In this document: positions 23,221 to 28,306 of the stretch, one piece after another | Numbering within the stretch: the first letter of the stretch is position 1 | How the letters are laid out: each line of letters begins with the position of its first letter | Assembly: GCA_964551015.1 (NCBI GenBank) | Contig: CAZKBP010000054.1 | Span: 1 to 28,306, forward strand | DNA from: CAZKBP01 sp964551015 | Lineage (GTDB): Bacteria; Bacteroidota; Bacteroidia; Cytophagales; Microscillaceae | Reading direction: 5' to 3' | DNA: 28,306 nt | The notes under the pieces: model-generated | The model's input: only the letters and a program-made list of their open reading frames with translations | Database searches by the model: none | Told to the model about the DNA's origin: nothing | Translations under genes and position numbers: made by a program

Positions 23221-23336
23221 GTAGCTTTTTTTAGCACAAAACGTATACTTGCTTCCGCCCCCTGCCCACCAAAGCAAAATACCCCCACCGACCAGCGTCA
23301 GCGAGGGTATTAAATAAGCTAGGCTATCTCTTGTTA

Positions 23337-24710
23337 TCAACTCTTGTCTTCATCCTCCAGCCTTTCCTCATTGGGCATTACATAATACCCCTTGAGTGGC
23401 ATTTGCCCCTTTCGCTTGCTCGCCTTCGGGAAGCCCAAGGCAGTGAGGGCGCGGCCTACATTCACCTTATGCAGCCTGATCTTGTTCCCCGTTCGGTCTA
23501 TGATTTCCTCTAGGATATCCGTGGCCGTGTAGAAGACCGCCTTTTTACTTTCTATCTCCGCGGGTGAGGGCGGGTAAAAGTACGCCGAGATCAAATCCAT
23601 TTCCGGCGTCGAGATTTGGAAGCGTTTATTGGCCTGCTCATTTTCTTCTATCTCCCCCCGGTCTAGTTTCGGGTTAAAGCTCGGGTCTTTGCTCAGGTAG
23701 AGAGCCTGCCGCCAGATATGATCCACCTCTATTTCCTTAGAGTAAGCCCAGTCAATCCCCTCTATCTCGAAGCACAGCCAGCGCACCGTACCCGTGTGGT
23801 CATTCAGAAACTCCGTTTCGTTCGTATTCCCAATAAAGCTCGCCCTTCTCGGGGCAATACTCGGTCGCTCCGCGTAGGGCTTCCTCACCTTGATCATTTC
23901 CTTCGAGAAGATAGATTTTAGCGCGTTCAGCTCCGCCTTGCCCACCGTGGCCAGCTCATCCATATTAATCATAAAGTTCTGCCCTAGGGCAATCAGCGAG
24001 TCCTTATCCGTCCCGATGTTTTCCGTGTAGTAGTCTTTTAGCTCCGCGGGGATTAGCCACCTACAGAAGTAAGATTTACCCGCGTCTTGGCCACCCGTGA
24101 GCACCAGGCACTGCTTATTTACAAAGTTATCCTGGAGCGCACAGGCCACCGTCCTTACCAGGTGTTTTTTGAAATGATTTCGAAACCGCTCCTGATCTTG
24201 GGACTTCACTTGGATATAAGCCGCAAGCTGATCAATATAATCCGGCTCCCTCTGGGGTTCATAGGGCTGCAAACCCTCAAAATAATACTCGAAAGGGTTC
24301 ATCAGTTCCACGAACTTAGATTTCATCAATGATTTCAAGTCCGAGAGGCTGTACTTAATGCCTTCTTTTTTCAGCTCTCGGTACAAGTCATCAATATTGA
24401 GTTCCTCGTATTCCTCCGAGCCAAATTCAGCCACCTCTATACAGTTTTTAATCACATTATGCTGAAAGTGATAATTATCCGACAGGTAATCCTCCACCCG
24501 GTGGATGGCATAGTAAATTTTACGTTTTTCTGCTGGCTGCTCACCATCTAGGGTAGGAGAGTGTCCATTGTTCTTGGCTTCCTCCCCCAGGGCATCCACT
24601 TCCTGCTCCAAGTCTTGGGCGGCTTCTGCTTCCTCATCCTTCTCCGCGGTTAGCTTCTGCTTCTTCTTAGCACTAAGCTTTTTCTCGAGGGCTTCTCTGG
24701 CTCTATTCAT
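23337..24710 (-). CDS. VapE/VirE-type replicative helicase-like ATPase
   Basis: 457 aa. An N-terminal Lys/Glu-rich coiled-coil (1-60) is followed by a linker and the VapE/VirE-type P-loop domain: NKQCLVLTGGQDAGKSYFCR (Walker A, residues 206-213), NFMINMDELATVGKAEL (Walker B Asp251-Glu252), the RKPYAERPSIAPRRASFIGN strand with the sensor Asn, and TGTVRWLCFEIEGIDWAY. The family includes the replication proteins of phage-related islands and many Bacteroidota integrative elements, which act with iteron-type origins. No primase domain is visible in the N-terminus. It is the last gene of a three-gene operon, 3 bp after the coiled-coil gene, and ends just before the iteron cluster. Confidence 0.88.
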   Translation of the reverse strand: MNRAREALEKKLSAKKKQKLTAEKDEEAEAAQDLEQEVDALGEEAKNNGHSPTLDGEQPAEKRKIYYAIHRVEDYLSDNYHFQHNVIKNCIEVAEFGSEEYEELNIDDLYRELKKEGIKYSLSDLKSLMKSKFVELMNPFEYYFEGLQPYEPQREPDYIDQLAAYIQVKSQDQERFRNHFKKHLVRTVACALQDNFVNKQCLVLTGGQDAGKSYFCRWLIPAELKDYYTENIGTDKDSLIALGQNFMINMDELATVGKAELNALKSIFSKEMIKVRKPYAERPSIAPRRASFIGNTNETEFLNDHTGTVRWLCFEIEGIDWAYSKEIEVDHIWRQALYLSKDPSFNPKLDRGEIEENEQANKRFQISTPEMDLISAYFYPPSPAEIESKKAVFYTATDILEEIIDRTGNKIRLHKVNVGRALTALGFPKASKRKGQMPLKGYYVMPNEERLEDEDKS

Positions 24711-24713
24711 AGA

Positions 24714-25082
24714 TTACACATTATCCATCCAATCCGAGTACTGGATGCTATCATACCTTACACTTTCCTTTTGCTTACTAATTCGGTGCGGTTGGGGCAA
24801 GGGAGGAGCTTGCGAGCCTGATTCCAAACCTTGCGCCTGCTCACTCAGGTAAGTCCTAAGTCTCTCGTAGTCCTCCAGCACGGCACCATATACCTGTCTT
24901 TCTAGGCTTAGGTATTCCCTCGTCAGTTCAATTCGCTCGATTTGCCTTTTAAAAAATCTCTCCTGAGCCAAGGTGATCTCCCCGGCACTCTCGATTTTGC
25001 GCGTCCAGTAAGATTCCTCTAGCTCCAGTGCTTTCAATAATTCCTCTCTTTTCGTGTCTAGGCGAGTCTGTAAATAATTCAT
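24714..25082 (-). CDS. Coiled-coil protein of the VapE operon
   Basis: 122 aa. Residues ~5-85 form a long charged helix with heptad character (LDTKREELLKALELEESYWT, RQIERIELTREYLSLERQVY). The C-terminus is Pro/Gln-rich and ends SIQYSDWMDNV. No family recognised. It lies 3 bp before the VapE-like gene on the same strand, so probably translated with it; by position it may be a loader or accessory for the helicase. The region upstream (25083-25139) could hold a weak RBS. Confidence 0.65.
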   Translation of the reverse strand: MNYLQTRLDTKREELLKALELEESYWTRKIESAGEITLAQERFFKRQIERIELTREYLSLERQVYGAVLEDYERLRTYLSEQAQGLESGSQAPPLPQPHRISKQKESVRYDSIQYSDWMDNV

Positions 25083-25139
25083 AATGATAGAGTGAAAGCG
25101 TAAAACAATTCATCCCCAAACTTCGGTAGGATAGCAACC

Positions 25140-25529
25140 CTATCCACTTGATTCCCGGGATGGCTCCCCAAACCCGTAATGATTCTTGATCTCGATGGGC
25201 TTAAACATCTGTGTCAACTGGTAAAACTCCTTGGCTTGCGATCCCTTCTTTTGGGCGTGTGCCCGCAGTTCCTCTTCCGATACCTCGAAGATGCGCATCA
25301 AATTTAGATGCACTCCCGGGGGTATCTCATTGAGCGGTTTTAGGCTATAATTATCCAAAAATTTCCGCCAGCCGTTTTTTTCCAGCTTATCGAGCGCACT
25401 TCTTACCGCTCGTTGCTGCTCGCGGTACATCCGGTTTTGATATTTATCATAGTACAAGTTCCTCACCTTCTGACGAGTCACCCGCTTGCTGGTCTCCGTG
25501 TTTTTTGTAGATGATAATTTGTGGTTCAT
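25140..25529 (-). CDS. Basic hypothetical protein heading the VapE operon
   Basis: 129 aa, strongly basic in the first 60 residues (KRVTRQKVRNLYYDKYQNRM, YREQQRAVRSALDKLEKNGW), then VHLNLMRIFEVSEEELRAHA and a C-terminal YQLTQMFKPIEIKNHYGFGE. The N-terminal half could be a nucleic-acid-binding helical domain, but I cannot name a family. It is the first gene of the minus-strand operon leading to the VapE-like helicase and is divergently transcribed from the XRE regulator. Confidence 0.65.
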   Translation of the reverse strand: MNHKLSSTKNTETSKRVTRQKVRNLYYDKYQNRMYREQQRAVRSALDKLEKNGWRKFLDNYSLKPLNEIPPGVHLNLMRIFEVSEEELRAHAQKKGSQAKEFYQLTQMFKPIEIKNHYGFGEPSRESSG

Positions 25530-25565
25530 GTCAATTTTTACTTAAATTGCGTGTACAGAAACGTG

Positions 25566-25620
25566 AAAACCGTTACGTTTTACGACAATTCCGTTACCCA
25601 AAACTATAAAATTTACGGAA
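25566..25620. promoter_or_regulatory. Operator-like region between divergent genes
   Basis: Contains the palindrome AAAAC-CGTTAC-GTTTT (25566-25581), a direct repeat CCGTTAC (25570-25576 and 25591-25597, 21 bp apart, two helical turns) and the spaced inverted repeat TTCCGT...ACGGAA (25589-25594 and 25615-25620). Placed between the XRE gene and the VapE operon, it is the natural candidate for the regulator's binding sites. Confidence 0.6.
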
Positions 25621-25655
25621 TACTATACAAGTTTTAGGTGAAAAATCGATACAAA

Positions 25656-26036
25656 ATGATACATTTTGGTGAAAAACTCAGAAATTTGGCCGACCAACAA
25701 GGAGTAAGCGTTTCTCAAATCGCCTCCAAAATGGGCAAAACCTCCAAGGCCATCTATGACGACCTCAACAAAGTCGACCTCAGCACCTCTGTCCTCCGTC
25801 AGTACGCCAAGGTCTTCAGCATCGATCTCGAAGACCTATTCCAAGATACCAGCACCCTGGCTCTCAAAAAAGAAGAACCCCTTATGTTCAAAGAAGATGA
25901 ACTGGAGTACATCCGCAAGTCAGGCAAAGACTGTGAGTCCTGCCCCTTTGCCCAGCAGCTCCTGAGGATCATCCACACCCAAAACGACCACATCACCTCC
26001 CTCACCCAAACCCTGAACAATATCACGGGCAAATAG
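25656..26036 (+). CDS. XRE-family helix-turn-helix regulator
   Basis: 126 aa from the ATG at 25656 (a GTG six codons upstream is possible, but MIHFGEKL is the usual type of start). The HTH covers residues ~2-62: FGEKLRNLADQQGVSVSQIA, SKMGKTSKAIYDDLNKVDLS and YAKVFSIDLEDLF. The C-terminal part is linker-like with a CESCPFAQQLL motif (two Cys residues three apart) and a terminal helix. Divergent from the VapE operon with an operator-like interval, so it is probably the element's repressor. Its protein length and layout fit XRE regulators of Bacteroidota integrative elements. Confidence 0.88.
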   Translation: MIHFGEKLRNLADQQGVSVSQIASKMGKTSKAIYDDLNKVDLSTSVLRQYAKVFSIDLEDLFQDTSTLALKKEEPLMFKEDELEYIRKSGKDCESCPFAQQLLRIIHTQNDHITSLTQTLNNITGK

Positions 26037-26084
26037 CCAAGCCCACCGATCCATCAATGAGGAAAACTCCCCGCGAGTCTGGAT

Positions 26085-26114
26085 TTTGATAAGCCAAGAT
26101 AATCCGTATATTTA
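26085..26114 (+). promoter_or_regulatory. Candidate promoter of the putative DGR target gene
   Basis: TTTG at 26085-26088 and TATATTTA at 26107-26114, 18 nt apart, approximate the Bacteroidota -33 (TTTG)/-7 (TAnnTTTG) pair. The last base of the -7 box deviates. The ATG lies 58 nt downstream. Confidence 0.45.
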
Positions 26115-26172
26115 GGCACTATTTTAGGGATATTGCTATCTCTACCAAGTCAAAGCATCCTTTACCAACACT

Positions 26173-28146
26173 ATGGGCTACTCCACCAAAAGAATCAAAC
26201 AAATAAAAGCCAAACTCGAAGAACGCTACGACCTACTAGCCGAGTGGGAAGATAAGCAGACCTTTAGCCAGAACCCCTCCGAGCGCAAGGCCGCCGAACA
26301 GGAGACCGGAAGGCTCAAAGCCGAGATCAAGCAGCTAGAAGCCGAGCTTGCCCAGCTCAAAGCCAAGCCTTCTTCCCCAGCACCTGATTCGCCCCCGAAG
26401 CGTCCTTGGCTCTGGGGCATTCCCGTCCTCGTGGTGCTGGTACTCGGCGCGTATTTCCTGTATCAATTCCTTTTTAGCTGCCGTGAGCCCGAGGCCAAGA
26501 TTCTCATTCAGGTGGCCAACTTCAGCCCCGATGCTTCCCCCACTTTTTCCCGTTTTTTGGTAGAGAGCCTCAACAGCCAGTTGGATAATGAGCAAATCAC
26601 CTCCGGGCAAGCCTACGCCTACGGCCTGATGGAGTACATTGATTTGCGCCTCAATCCTTCCGACCTGGAGCAAGCCATCCTAAGCCATACCCAGCGCTAC
26701 TGCGATTACTCGGGTATTGTGATCTATGGCGACCGCCTGATCGAGGGCGGAGATTCCCTGTTCAATTGTCGCATCCGCCTGCTCGATCTCAGCCCTGCCG
26801 ACTCACGCGTCAAGCTCAAAGACAAGGAAGAACTAAAAATCCACAACCCCCGCGAGATTGCCTTCCAAGTAGAAGCCCAGGCTCAGCTCGTGGCCAGCTT
26901 CGTGCTCGGGAATATTTTCCTAACCCAAAACCAAGCCGACCAGGCCATCCCCCTCTTACAGGAAGTCGCCCAAAAAACAGACGCCAAGCACAAAAAGCTC
27001 AAATTCTACTGCCACCTCCTCACGGGCAATGCCTACCTCCAAAAGCAAAAGCCCAAGCAAGCCTTCCGAGCCTACGCCGAGGCACGAGAGTTCACCGGCC
27101 CCACTGATACCCTTCTTCGGGGCAATCAGCAGGCTCTCACCCGCCTGCTAGTCCAAGAGTACCTTCCCAGTGAGGAAATATCTATATCCAACGCCCTCCC
27201 CGGGCCAGAGCTAGAGCAATTAGAGCAAAGCCTCCTCACTCTGATCCAGCTAGAAGAAAAGCTTACCTTAAGGGCGGACTCCAGTGCCAGTGCCAAGCTA
27301 GCCCAAGCCCGAAAAGAGCTACAAGCTCAGGTCACCTCCTTACTCACCCCGAATACCACCCCGAGCCTCCAGCCAAAGCCAGTAGAAGTAGAAGCTGAAG
27401 CTGATACCCCAGCCCCAGCCCCAGCTTCAGCCAAAGGCACAGAGGGCAACCAGCCCCCCACGACAGTACAAACCCCGCCTGATCTCCCCGGTATGGTCTT
27501 CGTACCGGGCGGTAGCTTCCAGATGGGCAGTGATGACGGTGAGGATGACGAAAAGCCCGTACACACGGTGCAACTAGACGACTTCTACATCGGGAAGTAC
27601 GAGGTAACCCAAAAGCAATGGAGAGAGGTCATGGGCGAAAACCCGAGCAGCTTCCAAGGCTGCGATGACTGCCCCGTGGAGCAGGTTTCTTGGAATGATG
27701 TGCAGGAGTTCATCCAGAAATTGAATGCCCAAACCGGGCAAAACTACCGCCTCCCCACCGAGGCGGAGTGGGAATACGCCGCCCGGGGCGGGCAAAAGAG
27801 CCAAGGCTACCAGTACGCGGGGAGTAATAATATAGACGAAGTAGCTTGGTATGATGGAAATTCAGGTCGCAAAACCCACCCCGTGGGGCAGAAGCGACCC
27901 AACGAGCTAGGCCTCTACGATATGAGTGGTAATGTACGGGAATGGTGCTCGGACTGGTACGGCTCGGATTACTATGCGAGTAGCCCCGAGTTCAACCCTC
28001 GGGGGCCTGCTAGTGGCTCCAGCCGGGTGGTTCGTGGTGGGAGTTGGCGCTACCTCTCGGAGGTTTGTCGGGTTGCTTACCGTAACAACTTCCTCCCGGA
28101 GGATGGGTTCAACCTCCTTGGTTTGCGTTTGTCCAGGACCCTGTAG
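26173..28146 (+). CDS. Membrane-anchored FGE/C-type-lectin-fold protein, putative DGR target
   Basis: 657 aa. Order of parts: an N-terminal charged coiled-coil (1-65; RIKQIKAKLEERYDLLAEWE); a Pro-rich linker; one membrane helix (about 79-103; GIPVLVVLVLGAYFLYQFLF); an unrecognised alpha/beta region (105-230); TPR-like helices (about 235-300); a Glu/Pro/Ala-rich linker (to ~436); and a formylglycine-generating-enzyme-like domain (about 439-657) with MVFVPGGSFQMGSDDGEDDE, YIGKYEVTQKQW, YRLPTEAEWEYAARGG and MSGNVREWCSDWY. The last 41 residues (SRVVRGGSW...CRVA-x-RNN...GLRLSRTL) have the layout of DGR variable regions in FGE-fold targets ('RVxRGGSWNN...CRxAxR...GFRLxR'). Such domains use the lectin fold for ligand binding rather than enzymatic oxidation. 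With one helix, either side of the membrane could expose the FGE domain. It starts 137 bp after the XRE gene. Confidence 0.88.
   Translation: MGYSTKRIKQIKAKLEERYDLLAEWEDKQTFSQNPSERKAAEQETGRLKAEIKQLEAELAQLKAKPSSPAPDSPPKRPWLWGIPVLVVLVLGAYFLYQFLFSCREPEAKILIQVANFSPDASPTFSRFLVESLNSQLDNEQITSGQAYAYGLMEYIDLRLNPSDLEQAILSHTQRYCDYSGIVIYGDRLIEGGDSLFNCRIRLLDLSPADSRVKLKDKEELKIHNPREIAFQVEAQAQLVASFVLGNIFLTQNQADQAIPLLQEVAQKTDAKHKKLKFYCHLLTGNAYLQKQKPKQAFRAYAEAREFTGPTDTLLRGNQQALTRLLVQEYLPSEEISISNALPGPELEQLEQSLLTLIQLEEKLTLRADSSASAKLAQARKELQAQVTSLLTPNTTPSLQPKPVEVEAEADTPAPAPASAKGTEGNQPPTTVQTPPDLPGMVFVPGGSFQMGSDDGEDDEKPVHTVQLDDFYIGKYEVTQKQWREVMGENPSSFQGCDDCPVEQVSWNDVQEFIQKLNAQTGQNYRLPTEAEWEYAARGGQKSQGYQYAGSNNIDEVAWYDGNSGRKTHPVGQKRPNELGLYDMSGNVREWCSDWYGSDYYASSPEFNPRGPASGSSRVVRGGSWRYLSEVCRVAYRNNFLPEDGFNLLGLRLSRTL
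28020..28143 (+). other. Putative DGR variable region (VR) with IMH-like 3' end
   Basis: Encodes residues ~617-657. Codons 626-628, 636, 638-641 and 646-648 all end in C while their first two bases vary, and they sit where FGE-type DGR templates carry AAC (Asn) codons. The 3' end, GGTTTGCGTTTGTCCAGGAC at 28120-28139 (residues GLRLSR), has no A-to-N signature and corresponds in position to the initiation-of-mutagenic-homing (IMH) segment. No template repeat occurs elsewhere in the window. Confidence 0.75.
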
Positions 28147-28153
28147 TTGTAGC

Positions 28154-28173
28154 TCCGAAACTCCAGTTTCGGA
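28154..28173 (+). other. Hairpin 8 bp downstream of the VR (candidate DGR target-recognition structure)
   Basis: TCCGAAAC-TCCA-GTTTCGGA: a perfect 8-bp stem with a 4-nt loop, 8 bp after the stop codon. Characterised DGRs have a short stem with a four-base loop just after the VR that is needed for efficient homing. There is no T run, so it is not a typical terminator. A second small stem ACCCT-GAA-AGGGT occurs near 28272-28284. Confidence 0.65.
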
Positions 28174-28306
28174 CATCACGGGCACTGCTTAGGATTTTCC
28201 AAGCTGGCGCACGTTACAAACGCGCACCAGTTGGACTGTCGGGGGAACCTCCAGTGTATACACATTTTGTCACCCTGAAAGGGTCTTGTTTGAAGAACCG
28301 CCTGCT

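Larger units (their letters stand above)
22627..23336. other. 710-bp intergenic region with hairpin and iteron cluster
   Basis: No supported gene. It contains a GC-rich terminator-like hairpin at 22719-22740, a C/A-rich unannotated stretch (about 22780-22980), and a cluster of GTAGTAAG repeats (22991-23217) just beyond the 3' end of the VapE-like gene. Candidate replication or regulatory region; see the separate entry. Confidence 0.6.

Noticed and set aside
10124..26036. Considered one intact integrative element running from the tyrosine recombinase to the XRE/VapE module
   Set aside because: No att repeats or conserved backbone link the two, and 12 kb of unrelated IS relics and surface genes lie between them.
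26173..28146. Considered an active formylglycine-generating enzyme or sulfatase modifier
   Set aside because: No sulfatase gene is present, and the C-terminal pattern fits a lectin-fold DGR target better; catalytic Cys pair assignment could not be made with confidence.

Overview
The window looks like an accessory region of a Bacteroidota chromosome, most plausibly a Saprospiria- or Cytophaga-like gliding lineage (lineage is inferred, not proved). The evidence is: two large secreted proteins with type IX secretion (T9SS) C-terminal sorting domains; several TAnnTTTG Bacteroidota -7 boxes; XisH/XisI and Uma2 genes of the kind shared by Cyanobacteria and filamentous Bacteroidota; and two copies of a Bacteroidota-only 'MARQTGIIK' protein family. 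I see no rRNA, tRNA or CRISPR array.

Layout. 1-3.7 kb: the start of a leucine-rich-repeat protein that runs off the left edge, the overlapping xisH-xisI pair, a convergent 65-aa DNA-binding-like gene, and the two tandem MARQTGIIK paralogues with a terminator between them. 3.7-7.5 kb: an 839-aa FG-GAP/MBG/T9SS surface protein followed by a graveyard: a decayed lipoprotein leader, an IS630-type transposase tail, a 94-95-bp duplicated segment and an IS3-type tail. 7.5-11.1 kb: two Uma2-type genes (one preceded by an antitoxin-like ORF with an in-frame stop), a PadR regulator with a partner protein, and a tyrosine recombinase. 11.2-16.2 kb: at least four IS3-family fragments, some with stops or frameshifts. 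They surround a 419-aa propeller-like protein, a small exported protein and a TonB-like gene cut off by an IS end. 16.4-20.6 kb: a 690-aa seven-repeat FG-GAP/T9SS protein, a TIGR03032-family protein, a small acidic protein and an exported thermonuclease-like protein. 20.7-22.6 kb: a CHAT (caspase-like) protease with a large unrecognised N-terminal half. 22.6-26.0 kb: a replication-type module made of a GTAGTAAG iteron cluster, a VapE/VirE-type helicase, two small genes and a divergent XRE regulator with an operator-like region.

26.2-28.3 kb: the highlight. A membrane-anchored 657-aa protein ends in a formylglycine-generating-enzyme (FGE/C-type-lectin-fold) domain. Its last ~40 residues have the layout of a diversity-generating retroelement (DGR) variable region. 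Eleven codons at the expected variable positions all end in C, as adenine-directed mutagenesis of AAC template codons would leave them. An 8-bp stem/4-nt-loop hairpin lies 8 bp after the stop codon, where DGR target-recognition hairpins sit. The template repeat, Avd and reverse transcriptase are not in the window and would be expected just beyond the right edge.

Together the region is a mobile-element-rich island carrying surface proteins (FG-GAP repeats, a putative DGR target) and possible conflict genes (CHAT protease, Uma2, XisHI). Several of these show diversification confined to particular codons within otherwise conserved scaffolds.
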